This document shows positions 1-8,150 of a stretch of 42,624 nt of DNA, piece by piece. This DNA is from Methanobacteriota archaeon (GTDB taxonomy: Archaea; Thermoplasmatota; Poseidoniia; MGIII; CG-Epi1): positions 8,525 to 51,148 of the forward strand of contig PCCI01000013.1 of NCBI GenBank assembly GCA_002731655.1, written 5' to 3'. Position 1 is the first letter of the stretch. Each line of letters starts with the position of its first letter. The notes under the pieces were generated by a model. It had not been told where the DNA came from and did not search any database. It saw only the letters and a list, made by a program, of their open reading frames with translations. A program made the position numbers and the translations under genes.

Positions 1-1131
1 GCGGTGCGGCAGCTGCACCGCGAGGAGAGGCACGAAAACGTGATGTTCATCCACACCACGCTGGTGCCGGTGATTGGCGCTGTCGGCGAGCAGAAGACCA
101 AGCCGACGCAGCACTCGGTCAAGGAGCTGCAGGGGCTCGGCATCCGGCCAGACGTAATCGTCGGCCGCTCGACCGACCCACTCGAGCCCGATATCGCGGC
201 CAAGATTGCCTTTTTCGCTGACATTCCACCCGAGAACGTGGTTTCAGCACCCGACGCCGAATCAATCTATGATGTCCCGATACACTTCGTCGACCAGCAG
301 ATTCCGCAGCTCATCGAGGAGCGACTAGGGCTGAAGCGGCGTGAGCCCGACATGACGCAATGGCAGAACTTCACCGAGCGCATCAGCAACGGCACGCGCG
401 AAGTGGAAATTGCGCTGATTGGCAAGTATACCGACCTCAAGGATTCCTATATTTCGCACGAGGAGACGCTGCGCTACACCGGCGCACTGGAGGATTGCCG
501 CGTCCGCATCCGCTGGCTCGAGGCGCCTGACCTGGAGGAGGCGGGAAACGCCGCGGCACTGGAAGGCGTCAACGGCGTCGTCGTGCCGGGCGGATTTGGT
601 AACCGCGGTGCCGAAGGCAAAATTATGGCGGCGCAATGGGCACGCGAGAATCGCGTGCCCTATCTCGGCGTCTGCTTCGGCTTCCAGCTAGCGGTCATTG
701 AATTCTGCCGAAACGTCCTCGACCTTAAGGGGGCGAATTCCAGCGAGCTGGACCCGGATTCGCCCCACCATGTCGTGGACCTGCTGCCAGAGCAACGCGA
801 GGTGACCGAGATGGGCGCCACGATGCGGCTGGGCGACCACGACGTGGCGCTCGACGAGGGTGTCGCGAGCAAGCTTTACGGCAGCGACTCAATCCAGGAA
901 CGTCACCGCCATCGCTTCGAAATCAATCCCGACTACATCGAGCGCATCGAGGCAGCAGGAATGCGATTCACCGGCCGCGACACCTCGGGCCGCCGCATGG
1001 AGGTGCTGGAACTGGAGGGGCACCCCTACTTCCTGGCATCTCAGTTCCACCCCGAGTTCAAGTCGCGTCCCGACGCGCCTTCGCCACTGCACCTGGGGCT
1101 GGTGCGCGCAGCGCTCGAGCACGCAGCATAA
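1..1131 (+). CDS. pyrG: CTP synthase, C-terminal part (5' end cut by window)
   Basis: CTP synthase makes CTP from UTP, ATP and glutamine in the cytoplasm. The open frame runs in from the window edge, so about the first third of the amidoligase domain is missing. The remaining part starts with the end of the synthetase domain (TKPTQHSVKELQGLGI). It continues into a class I glutamine amidotransferase domain with the oxyanion strand VPGGFGNRG, the nucleophile elbow LGVCFGFQLAVIEF and the catalytic His-Glu in SQFHPEFKSRP. The CFGFQ form of the elbow fits archaeal CTP synthases. The C-terminus looks complete. A new promoter follows at once (1133-1140), so this is probably the end of its transcription unit. 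The identification is secure. Confidence 0.97.
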   Translation, partial: AVRQLHREERHENVMFIHTTLVPVIGAVGEQKTKPTQHSVKELQGLGIRPDVIVGRSTDPLEPDIAAKIAFFADIPPENVVSAPDAESIYDVPIHFVDQQIPQLIEERLGLKRREPDMTQWQNFTERISNGTREVEIALIGKYTDLKDSYISHEETLRYTGALEDCRVRIRWLEAPDLEEAGNAAALEGVNGVVVPGGFGNRGAEGKIMAAQWARENRVPYLGVCFGFQLAVIEFCRNVLDLKGANSSELDPDSPHHVVDLLPEQREVTEMGATMRLGDHDVALDEGVASKLYGSDSIQERHRHRFEINPDYIERIEAAGMRFTGRDTSGRRMEVLELEGHPYFLASQFHPEFKSRPDAPSPLHLGLVRAALEHAA

Positions 1132-1132
1132 G

Positions 1133-1140
1133 TTTATAAC
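1133..1140 (+). promoter_or_regulatory. TATA-like box for the gene at 1162
   Basis: TTTATAAC lies 22-29 bases before the ATG at 1162. That spacing fits an archaeal TATA box driving a leaderless mRNA. No Shine-Dalgarno-like stretch complementary to the 16S rRNA end lies just before the ATG. Confidence 0.5.
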
Positions 1141-1161
1141 TGGCCAGAGCCCCTCGGGGGC

Positions 1162-1455
1162 ATGTCCGAAGAGGATGGAGAATACCCTGAATTTACCGCC
1201 CCGGCACCCACGGACGAGAGCGACGGCCCCAATGTGGGCGTTATCCTTGCCGCTGTTTCTGGCTTGCTGGTAGTGGTTGGCTTCTACTTCGGGTTCACCA
1301 GCCTGCAAGCAATGGGCGATGGGCTGGTAGCTGCCGACATGGACGCGCAGCAGGGGCAGCTCATGCTGGGCTACCTGCTGATTACGGGCGGCATATTCCT
1401 GGCGGCGCTACTCTCACTGGGCGGCGTTATTCGCGGCTTTTTCTCCAGCGACTAG
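1162..1455 (+). CDS. Small two-helix membrane protein
   Basis: A 97-residue protein of no family I recognise. The first 30 residues are acidic and rich in Glu, Asp and Pro. Two hydrophobic helices follow, at about residues 27-50 (VGVILAAVSGLLVVVGFYFG) and 68-93. The short linker between them is acidic and polar, so a hairpin in the membrane with both ends on one side is likely. The start is supported by the TATA-like box 22-29 bases upstream. Its stop overlaps by four bases the stop of the convergent pilin-like gene, so the two transcription units meet tail to tail. The function is unknown. Confidence 0.7.
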   Translation: MSEEDGEYPEFTAPAPTDESDGPNVGVILAAVSGLLVVVGFYFGFTSLQAMGDGLVAADMDAQQGQLMLGYLLITGGIFLAALLSLGGVIRGFFSSD

Positions 1456-1832
1456 ACCGTTGCGGTCCGTTCGAACTCGATATCCAGCAGGCCGTCGCTG
1501 AGCAGGATTGTATAGCTGAAGGTGGTCGTGCTACCATCAGTGCTGCTTGAATCCAGCTTCAGGGCCAGCGCATAGCCATGCGCCGCGAAACTGTTCTCGA
1601 ACTCCCCTGCTGCCGCAGCGAACGCCGCCTCGGCAGTCGCGCCGCCATCCAGCTCGGCGTCTAGTGCCGGTGGCAGGTGTGCGTCGAGCATTGTCAGTAG
1701 CGGTGCCGGGTCGTGCCGCTCACCCTGGTAACGGCCCAGATTGGCCGAGTGGGAAACCGAAATCGAGATGGTGAGCACCGTCAGCGTCATCAGCAGGCCA
1801 GCTATCATCAACATCTGGCCGCGGTTGTTCAT
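1452..1832 (-). CDS. Pilin-like protein, last gene of the pilus operon
   Basis: A 126-residue protein with a short polar N-terminus (MNNRGQ) followed at once by one hydrophobic helix, about residues 7-27, and then a soluble domain. That is the shape of archaeal type IV pilins and minor pilins, whose helix packs in the fibre core after prepilin peptidase cleavage. The Arg-Gly-Gln just before the helix resembles the NRGQ opening of archaeal pilin-like proteins. It overlaps the upstream pilin-like gene by four bases (ATGA) and closes the seven-gene operon. The soluble part is Ala-rich and ends in beta-type sequence. I assign a minor pilin or pseudopilin from shape and context only. Confidence 0.65.
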   Translation of the reverse strand: MNNRGQMLMIAGLLMTLTVLTISISVSHSANLGRYQGERHDPAPLLTMLDAHLPPALDAELDGGATAEAAFAAAAGEFENSFAAHGYALALKLDSSSTDGSTTTFSYTILLSDGLLDIEFERTATV

Positions 1833-2269
1833 GCTGTCCCCCGCGGGCCATACCAGAGGCTCAGCTCAAGCTCCCACAGCTCAGAGCCAACCCAGACCAG
1901 CCGAAAGGCGATGCTAACCGTCCCTTCTGGCGTGCCGCGCTCGACCAGCGTCTCACTACTCCCACCATGCGCCCCCGTCAGGCGATAGCTCGCCGCCACC
2001 GGCAGTCCGCCGTCCAAGTACGACAGCAGCGCGCTGCTATTATCCTCGCTGAGCCAAGTCGCGAGCGTCGACTCACCTGCGTCAGTCTGCCACTCATCAA
2101 GTACCTGCAACAACTGCATCCCCTGATGGCGCAGATTGTCGTCGCCAACCCGGGTCGCGTCGCTGGCTGGCAAGCTGATAACCGCGACGTTGACCGCCGA
2201 GGTGAAGAGCGTCGCGAGCAGCAGGACCTCCAGCACGTGCATCTGCGCCGCGCGGCCGGGTAACTTCAT
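1829..2269 (-). CDS. Pilin-like protein of the pilus operon
   Basis: A 146-residue protein with a basic N-terminus (MKLPGRAAQ), a hydrophobic helix at about residues 10-33 (HVLEVLLLATLFTSAVNVAV) and a soluble domain of about 110 residues ending in Trp-rich beta sequence. The Glu near the start of the helix (HVLEVLL) is reminiscent of the Glu at position 5 of mature type IV pilins. The gene lies one base after the stop-to-start gap from the TadC-like gene and overlaps the next pilin-like gene by four bases. It is probably a minor pilin or assembly component. No sequence family was recognised. Confidence 0.6.
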   Translation of the reverse strand: MKLPGRAAQMHVLEVLLLATLFTSAVNVAVISLPASDATRVGDDNLRHQGMQLLQVLDEWQTDAGESTLATWLSEDNSSALLSYLDGGLPVAASYRLTGAHGGSSETLVERGTPEGTVSIAFRLVWVGSELWELELSLWYGPRGTA

Positions 2270-2270
2270 T

Positions 2271-3455
2271 TCAGCCGATAGTACCAGGACTGATGACAGA
2301 TGTGGCGATTCCCATCACTTCGAAGACCAGCCAGCCGATAAAGAGCAACATCGAGGAACGGTTGAACGCCGAGTAGAGCTTGCCAGTGGCCATGAAACCG
2401 GCCGCCATGCCGTTGCCAATGCTCTGGACAATTATGCTGTAGAGGAATATGGTCGAAATCCAGACTTCGTTCAGGTTGCGCACCTGCAGGTTACCGATGG
2501 ACATACCCTCTCCGCCGGTGGCAGAGGCGGAATCGGCAATCGCCGGGACGAAAGTGCTGGCCAAGACGAGGATAATAATCAGGTAGACCATAAACGAAAC
2601 GTATACCACCATCATATAGCTGGTAACTTCCTGCGCTCGCTCGGTCTCGAGCGCCTTGATTTCCCTGGCGTCATAAGAGGCGGCGAGCAGGATGTCCGAA
2701 ATGCGGCCTCCCGCGCGGTTGGCCTCATCGACCATGCGGACCGCCCGCGACACGATGGGCGACCGGACCCGTTCGGTAAACATCCCCAGCACTTCACTGA
2801 AGGAGATACCCCACGAAATCTGGGTTGACATCTTGTGTACTTCGTCGTTGAGGTTGCCATATTCGCCCCGCGCCAGCGTCTGGATAGCGACGGTCATGCT
2901 GAGACCGCCCTTCCAGTACTCGGCAAGGTCGCGCAGGAAGTCGGGGAATTTCTCCTCAACCCGCGTCCGGAGCTTGTCCTCACGCCAGCCCCAGATGCCA
3001 TAAGGCAGCATCAGCGCAATCAGTGCAAAAATGTAGTAGTCAAGGGTCGAAATTTCAGGATAGTATCGATACCAGGTTGTAGCTTCTACATCCTCGTCAA
3101 TACCGTTAATCAACGGGTCAGCGTCACGACTCTCGTTCTTGGCAATCGAGGGGAGGCCATACATGTAGGGCGTAATCGTGAAGGGGCCATCGTTCATGGC
3201 CTCCGGATTGTCGAACTGCGAATCACCGTCGAAATCGGTGACGACCGTTGTCAGGTCGGCCTGGTGATTCAACTGCCCCAGCGCGATGAACGCGCCGCCC
3301 ATCATCAGCGAGAGGAAGACGACGACATAGATCGTAATGTCAGTCTTGCCCTCCTTCACCTCGATCCACTTCAGCGCCATGCGGTAGGTCATCCAGCGCC
3401 GCTTCTTGCCGGTCCGCTCATCGCGGTAGACCCGTTTCTCGAGATTACTTGCCAT
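2271..3455 (-). CDS. Type II/IV secretion membrane protein, TadC/FlaJ-like (T2SF)
   Basis: A 394-residue inner-membrane platform protein of the GspF/TadC/ArlJ family. The secretion ATPase pushes on this type of protein to insert pilins. Membrane helices are visible at about residues 39-60, 139-157, 278-306, 331-349 and 367-387. An external loop lies at 61-137. The cytoplasmic T2SF helical domain at about 160-277 carries the usual amphipathic pattern (FPDFLRDLAEYWKGG and VRMVDEANRAGGRISD). Its start overlaps the stop of the companion T2SF gene by one base (TAATG). This is the second of two platform proteins in the operon, as in Tad systems, where TadB and TadC act together. The family is secure; the exact orthology is not. 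Confidence 0.88.
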   Translation of the reverse strand: MASNLEKRVYRDERTGKKRRWMTYRMALKWIEVKEGKTDITIYVVVFLSLMMGGAFIALGQLNHQADLTTVVTDFDGDSQFDNPEAMNDGPFTITPYMYGLPSIAKNESRDADPLINGIDEDVEATTWYRYYPEISTLDYYIFALIALMLPYGIWGWREDKLRTRVEEKFPDFLRDLAEYWKGGLSMTVAIQTLARGEYGNLNDEVHKMSTQISWGISFSEVLGMFTERVRSPIVSRAVRMVDEANRAGGRISDILLAASYDAREIKALETERAQEVTSYMMVVYVSFMVYLIIILVLASTFVPAIADSASATGGEGMSIGNLQVRNLNEVWISTIFLYSIIVQSIGNGMAAGFMATGKLYSAFNRSSMLLFIGWLVFEVMGIATSVISPGTIG

Positions 3456-4396
3456 TAATCAATTGCGACCTCATTGCTCAGTGCGAGGAAAATATAGGCG
3501 AAGAAAATCTGGATTATCGGGAACATCAGGAAGACCATCATGTAGAGGTGCTCTTCCTCCAGTTTCATCCCGGACCCGGAAACCCAGAAGGTGATCACGG
3601 CCATAATCATCGCGAAAATTGGAAGTGCCACCGCCATCACCACATACGCTTCCGCAAAGAGTGCCATCTGCTGGATGACACTCTTGACATGCACCCGGTT
3701 GGCCTGCGCGTAGTATTCTGCCCGGTTCAGGAAGTAGAGCTTCAGGTTACCGCCCGAGGTAAGCGTGCCGACAATTCCCTGCAAGAACTCGGCAAATCGT
3801 TCCGAGGGCGACCGTTCGACGGCCTCCTTGAGCGTCGTCACCAAGTCACGAGCCATGAACTCAACAGAGTGGTAAACCCAAGCCGCATCCTTCGAAATCT
3901 CACCGTAAATATCCTCACTACGAGCGAGCGATTTGAAAATCATCGCCGGCGTTGCATTAGCCGCCGCCATCGCTGCTGTGTAGCTGGCGGCGAAGGGCAG
4001 CTTGCGGTCCATGTCCGTGGCGCGCGAGCCAACTCTCAGCCCGGGCTCGAGCCAGTTCACCATCGCTATCAGCAGCGGCAGTACGATAACCAGCACCAGT
4101 GCTAGGATAGCCTGTATGAATTCCGAGACGATGATCGGCTCACCGTCTGGACCAGTCATTTGCGCTAGGAATGGAACGCCGACGACGATGAAAGCAAACA
4201 CCAGCGCCAGCCCAGCGATGAAAGTAGCGAAAACCTGCATTGCGGCGTGGGCAACGTAGCCTTCGGGCAGCAGCGGAATGCGCGCCTTCACGAGCTGTTG
4301 CTTGAGCCCGAAGGAATTCTTGGTCAGCAAGCGACCCAGCCAGCCGAAAAGGAGCAGGCTGAGTGACTGCAGGCCGCTTAGAACCACCGGTGCCAC
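3455..4396 (-). CDS. Type II/IV secretion membrane protein, TadB-like (T2SF)
   Basis: A 313-residue platform protein paired with the larger T2SF protein downstream. Hydrophobic helices lie at about residues 50-75, 92-114, 246-273 and 286-306. The loop at 130-240 forms the cytoplasmic T2SF domain, with FAASYTAAMAAANATPAMI and the helix LTSGGNLKLYF. The start is a GTG at 4396, which lies inside the last codons of the ATPase gene; the 19-base overlap suggests translational coupling. Two adjacent T2SF proteins plus one ATPase resemble the TadA-TadB-TadC core of Tad-type pili more than the single ArlJ of archaella. The family is clear from the layout and motifs. Confidence 0.85.
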   Translation of the reverse strand: MAPVVLSGLQSLSLLLFGWLGRLLTKNSFGLKQQLVKARIPLLPEGYVAHAAMQVFATFIAGLALVFAFIVVGVPFLAQMTGPDGEPIIVSEFIQAILALVLVIVLPLLIAMVNWLEPGLRVGSRATDMDRKLPFAASYTAAMAAANATPAMIFKSLARSEDIYGEISKDAAWVYHSVEFMARDLVTTLKEAVERSPSERFAEFLQGIVGTLTSGGNLKLYFLNRAEYYAQANRVHVKSVIQQMALFAEAYVVMAVALPIFAMIMAVITFWVSGSGMKLEEEHLYMMVFLMFPIIQIFFAYIFLALSNEVAID

Positions 4397-6654
4397 CAGC
4401 GCGGATTGGCCGAGTGCTCAACGCGCTTCGCCAGATTGCTCTGTAGATTGGTCAGCGCATTGGCCTGCCGGGCCTCTTCCTTAGCCGCTTCCTTAGCCTG
4501 CTTGTCTGGACTGGAGGAAAGCTTGACCTGCTTGGCTTCGGCCTTGGCACGCTTCGTTAGCTCGCGGTTGCACGACTTCAACAGTCGTCCCGCCTCACGT
4601 ACTGAGAGACTGGATACGTCACCGATACCAAGCTGCGTCGCAGCGGGTGTAAGCTGCCGTAGCGGAGCATAGCGCGCCTGCGCCTTCAGCATATCACGCT
4701 CGAGATAGGCGTCTGACTTGGCGCGGCGAGTCGCTTCCTTCGCCTCGAGCTTGGCGCGCTTGGCCTCGTCGTCAGTATCAGCCGCCCGAGTATCGGCCTT
4801 CGCGCGAGCCGCCGCCTCCTTAGCGAACCGATTCTGGAACTTCTCCTGCACCCCGGCCGGGAACTCGGTGATATCGACACCCTCATCGGCTGCGCCAGCA
4901 CCGCTCAGGTCAAGGTCACGCTCCTTCACCTTGCGGCGGCGCTTGCGACCGCCCACCTGCAGGTCAGCATAGACCCGGCGCATCACGTCCTCGGGGTGGA
5001 CGTAGTACTCGGCCACCACCCGGGCGAAGTCGCGGTAGTCACGGATGCTCTTCTTGAGGCACCACTCGATGACCAGCTGTCGCCGCTTGATTTCGTCCAT
5101 GATTTCGACGCGGTTCAGGTTGGCCTTCAACATGATTTTCTCAAGCACGTAGGACTTGCCGGTGAAGACAAACTCATCGGTGGCGTTGTCCCAGCGGAAT
5201 GCCTCGTTGGTCAGCAGCTCGTGCGAATGGGGGTCAATGCCGATAATTTCGACGATGTTCTTGTTGCGCCGCACGCGCTTCCCACCGACGCGGGTCTGAA
5301 TCTGGATTGAAATCGCGTCAAGCGACGGAATCAGCACGCGCGGAATCTCAATCGGCTTATTCTCAAGCCGGTGCACCAGGCTCTGGATTGAATCGGCGTG
5401 GAAGGTGGAATAGGTAGTGTGCCCAGTCGCCATGGCCTGGAACAGCACGTACGCCTCTGCACCACGGATTTCTCCCACAATGATGTATTCCGGCCGCTCA
5501 CGCAACGCTGCCCGCAGCAGGTCGTACATGTCGACCACTCCTGCCGCCTTGGCGCCCGCCATAGCGGACTCACCACCGAAACCCTCACGGGTACAGCCAG
5601 GAATCCAGTTGGGATGCGGCAGGTTCAGCTCACGCGTCTCCTCAATACTCACAATTTTGTGCTGCCACGGCAGGAAGAGTGAGCAGGCATTGAGGGAAGT
5701 GGTCTTGCCGGAAGCAGTACCACCGACAAACAGCATCGACATGCCGTACTGCATCGCGAGCCAGAAGAAGGCAATCTGCATTGAGGAAAAGGTCTTGAAC
5801 TCGAGTAGGTCCACCGGCGTGAACGGTTCGTCACGGAAACGCCGGATGGTAAAGGTCGAACCTTTCGTGGAGACCTCACGGCCCAGCGTCATGACGATAC
5901 GCGAACCATCCATCAGTGTCGCGTCGAGCAGTGGTTCAGCAATCGAGATGTGCTTACCGCAGCGCTGTGCCATGCGGATGATGTATCGCTCCAGCTCAAA
6001 CTCGTCCGTCCAGAGGACATTGGTCCGCAGCGACTCGAAGCGCCGGTGGTAGACGAACACCTCGACGCCGGGGCCGTCGCAAGAAACGTCCTCGATATTC
6101 GGGTCGTGCATCATGGTATCAATCAGGCCGTAGCCCACCAAGTCACGCTCGATGTAGTAGTGGATTTTCTCGCGGTTGCTCTTGCGACTCGGAAGCCGGT
6201 ATGCGTCGAGGATGTCGTCAACCGCCTGATGCAGGAACTCGTCCTGCCCCTCTTCGAGGGTTTCGCGGCTGATATTCAGCGCCCGCTGGAGCACATCCTG
6301 GATGGTCTGCAGGTCCTGTTTCTCCTGTTCGGACGCTTTTGGTTCGACGACATAGTAGAAGCGAGAGTAATCACGCTTGTCGAACAGGATGCGGACGTAG
6401 GAGAAGGGGGGCCTTACGGGGTAGGTATCAAGTTCCTCGAAATCCTCGCCCAACTCGATGTCGTCCATGACGAGGTCATGGATGACGCCCGCCTTCTCGG
6501 CCGCCTTGCGGGACTGATCCTGCTGCTTGCGCTCCTTGCGCAAGCGCCGTTTTTCACGCCATGAAAGCTGGCTCTCGTCGACCGTTTCCTCAGTCGGCGA
6601 TAGCATACCGAGAGGGGCTGATTCTGTGTCAATTGAGTCGCCGGCAGCTCCCAT
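4378..6654 (-). CDS. Type II/IV secretion ATPase (TadA/ArlI/VirB11 family) with long C-terminal extension
   Basis: The motor of the pilus, 758 residues. The N-terminus (1-75) is charged and poorly ordered. An N-terminal docking domain runs to about 285. The RecA-like domain has Walker A GGTASGKT (311-318), an Asp-box with SIEETREL (336-343), a Walker B region PEYIIVGEIRGAEA (388-401) and the His box GHTTYSTFHAD (411-421). The core ends near residue 570. A 180-residue Ala/Lys/Glu-rich tail follows, probably helical or coiled coil, ending in Trp-rich PRWWHRWF. Such a tail is not part of the usual 450-550 residue enzyme. The gene starts 10 bases after the upstream pilin-like gene and overlaps the TadB-like gene. 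The function is secure; the role of the tail is unknown. Confidence 0.93.
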   Translation of the reverse strand: MGAAGDSIDTESAPLGMLSPTEETVDESQLSWREKRRLRKERKQQDQSRKAAEKAGVIHDLVMDDIELGEDFEELDTYPVRPPFSYVRILFDKRDYSRFYYVVEPKASEQEKQDLQTIQDVLQRALNISRETLEEGQDEFLHQAVDDILDAYRLPSRKSNREKIHYYIERDLVGYGLIDTMMHDPNIEDVSCDGPGVEVFVYHRRFESLRTNVLWTDEFELERYIIRMAQRCGKHISIAEPLLDATLMDGSRIVMTLGREVSTKGSTFTIRRFRDEPFTPVDLLEFKTFSSMQIAFFWLAMQYGMSMLFVGGTASGKTTSLNACSLFLPWQHKIVSIEETRELNLPHPNWIPGCTREGFGGESAMAGAKAAGVVDMYDLLRAALRERPEYIIVGEIRGAEAYVLFQAMATGHTTYSTFHADSIQSLVHRLENKPIEIPRVLIPSLDAISIQIQTRVGGKRVRRNKNIVEIIGIDPHSHELLTNEAFRWDNATDEFVFTGKSYVLEKIMLKANLNRVEIMDEIKRRQLVIEWCLKKSIRDYRDFARVVAEYYVHPEDVMRRVYADLQVGGRKRRRKVKERDLDLSGAGAADEGVDITEFPAGVQEKFQNRFAKEAAARAKADTRAADTDDEAKRAKLEAKEATRRAKSDAYLERDMLKAQARYAPLRQLTPAATQLGIGDVSSLSVREAGRLLKSCNRELTKRAKAEAKQVKLSSSPDKQAKEAAKEEARQANALTNLQSNLAKRVEHSANPRWWHRWF

Positions 6655-6664
6655 CCTTACTCGT

Positions 6665-7120
6665 CTATCCTGCGGTCAGGGTGACCACTTGGGATGTTGC
6701 GTCATACTGCACGACTATATAAGAAGTGCTAGAGTACACTTTCCCCTCTATAGCCGTGGCTGGCGCAAGCGGAAAATCCGCTGTGTATCGACCCCCCACA
6801 GGAGCCTTGCTGACCACTTTCAGGCCGGTCTCGGTGCCGATTACCGTGTAGAGCACGCCGTGCTCCTCGGTGGCGGCGGGAATATTCAGAGTGGCGTCAA
6901 TTCCGGGATAAGCACGGACCATCGCGAGCAGCTCCTCAACCAGTTGCTGCAGTCGCACGCCCACCTGTTCCACCTCTTCCTGTGCCGTGAAGGTGTGGTT
7001 GCCCTTCAGCACGTCGGCGACCGCCATGGTCACCGCCGACAGCAGCAGTACTGCCAGCAACGAGGTGTAGATGAACCCTATTTCCTGCGCGCCTGACTCA
7101 GCGCAATCCAAACGATACAT
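6665..7120 (-). CDS. Pilin-like protein of the pilus operon
   Basis: A 151-residue protein with a polar leader (MYRLDCAESGAQEIG) and a hydrophobic helix from about residue 16 to 37 (FIYTSLLAVLLLSAVTMAVA). A soluble domain follows. The AQEIGFIYT opening is like archaeal class III signal peptides, where a charged leader ends just before a Glu-containing hydrophobic helix. The start overlaps the end of the major pilin-like gene by 23 bases. The ATPase gene follows after 10 bases. I read it as a second pilin or minor pilin. The presence of a Cys in the leader is unexplained. Confidence 0.65.
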   Translation of the reverse strand: MYRLDCAESGAQEIGFIYTSLLAVLLLSAVTMAVADVLKGNHTFTAQEEVEQVGVRLQQLVEELLAMVRAYPGIDATLNIPAATEEHGVLYTVIGTETGLKVVSKAPVGGRYTADFPLAPATAIEGKVYSSTSYIVVQYDATSQVVTLTAG

Positions 7121-8090
7121 GCACCGTCCTCTCCATCAGGCGTAGGTCTAGCGAGGTCGTCTGTGTCAGGTAGACCTCGTCATTCTGCAGGTCACGGCTG
7201 AATCCCCACTGGGACTGGAAGAAGCCGTAGGTTCCATACTGTGCATCGCCATCCACGACGATACGCAGGCTGTAAGCCTCAATACTCCCGGAATCGCTGC
7301 CGCCCTGGTTGCGCAGCGAGAAGTCGAAGTTGGAGGGGCCAGTCATACTGCTCATCTGCGAGCCGCTGTTGTTGTACGAAACTAGGTATATCGACAGCGC
7401 ATCCACGTTTCCGCTGCCGCGCACCAGCGGGCGGTCCTCGAAGTAGTACCCGCCACCCGGCTCATGCGACAGTACCGCACCGTTGAACAATCGCATCTGG
7501 AACTGCCCTGCCGTCGAGCGGTACTTGTAGGAGAGGACATCCTGCATGTAGTAGCGGAACTCGCCAATGGCGGTACCGTTGGCGGCAGCAGCGGTACCGG
7601 TCACGCCCGCCACGATGGGCGGCAGCGGTCCCAGCCGGTTGCCGTCGGTGTCACCGCTCCATACCGTCCCGTTGGGATAAGTGATGGTGACCGTCAGCGT
7701 CGCCACGGTTTCGGTCAGGTCCTCGACGCGCAGGATTGTGGCGCCCGCTTCCACGTTACGCGCCGAAAGCTGCGCCCAAGAAACGGTGCTCCAACAGAGC
7801 AGCAGGTCTTCCTGCGCCTTCTTCAGCGTGAAACTACCCGAGCCGAGCGAGACGGTCGAGGTGCGCGAGGCGCCCTCACCCTGCAGCAGCACCTGGTCCA
7901 TGTCAGCGTCCAAGTTGAGCAGGTTGGAGCGCGTCGTCGCATACTGCGCCCACGCCTCGTTGTTCTGGATTTGCGGGATACCCCACGCCAGCATAGTACC
8001 TACGATGGTGACCATCATTACCATAATCAGGATGGTACCAATAACCTGGCTTACACCATCCTCGTCGCGAGGCAGGAGCTGACGCTTCAC
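7098..8090 (-). CDS. Archaeal type IV pilin N-terminal domain protein, first gene of the operon
   Basis: A 330-residue protein with a classic archaeal pilin start. A charged leader RDEDG is followed by VSQVIGTILIMVMMVTIVG, matching the 'VSxVIG' N-terminal domain of archaeal type IV pilins (DUF1628 type). The prepilin peptidase should cut before or within GVSQVIG. The remaining 280 residues are a secreted, Gly/Ser/Thr-rich beta domain. At this length it is larger than most major pilins and may be an adhesive subunit. It opens the seven-gene operon. The start is a GTG at 8090, preceded by a GGTGA Shine-Dalgarno-like stretch (8095-8099). Assignment to the pilin family is firm; major versus adhesive subunit is inference. 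Confidence 0.85.
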   Translation of the reverse strand: MKRQLLPRDEDGVSQVIGTILIMVMMVTIVGTMLAWGIPQIQNNEAWAQYATTRSNLLNLDADMDQVLLQGEGASRTSTVSLGSGSFTLKKAQEDLLLCWSTVSWAQLSARNVEAGATILRVEDLTETVATLTVTITYPNGTVWSGDTDGNRLGPLPPIVAGVTGTAAAANGTAIGEFRYYMQDVLSYKYRSTAGQFQMRLFNGAVLSHEPGGGYYFEDRPLVRGSGNVDALSIYLVSYNNSGSQMSSMTGPSNFDFSLRNQGGSDSGSIEAYSLRIVVDGDAQYGTYGFFQSQWGFSRDLQNDEVYLTQTTSLDLRLMERTVHVSFGLR

Positions 8091-8094
8091 GCCT

Positions 8095-8148
8095 TCACCA
8101 CGCGGTGGGGGACTAAAAAGCGTGCGTGCCGAACAGCGCTATAAAAGT
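8095..8148 (-). promoter_or_regulatory. Promoter and ribosome binding site of the pilus operon
   Basis: On the minus strand, CTTTTATAGC (8139-8148) is a good TATA-like box. A second candidate, CTTTTTAGTC, sits at 8111-8120. The first would give a leader of about 25 bases containing GGTGA (8095-8099), four bases before the GTG start. The second would give an almost leaderless transcript. Both lie in the only gap upstream of the seven overlapping pilus genes. Confidence 0.5.
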
Positions 8149-8150
8149 CG

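Noticed and set aside
1452-8090. An archaellum (archaellin) operon
   Set aside because: No ArlC-H-like or archaellin genes and two T2SF proteins instead of one ArlJ, so a Tad-type or adhesive pilus is the better reading.
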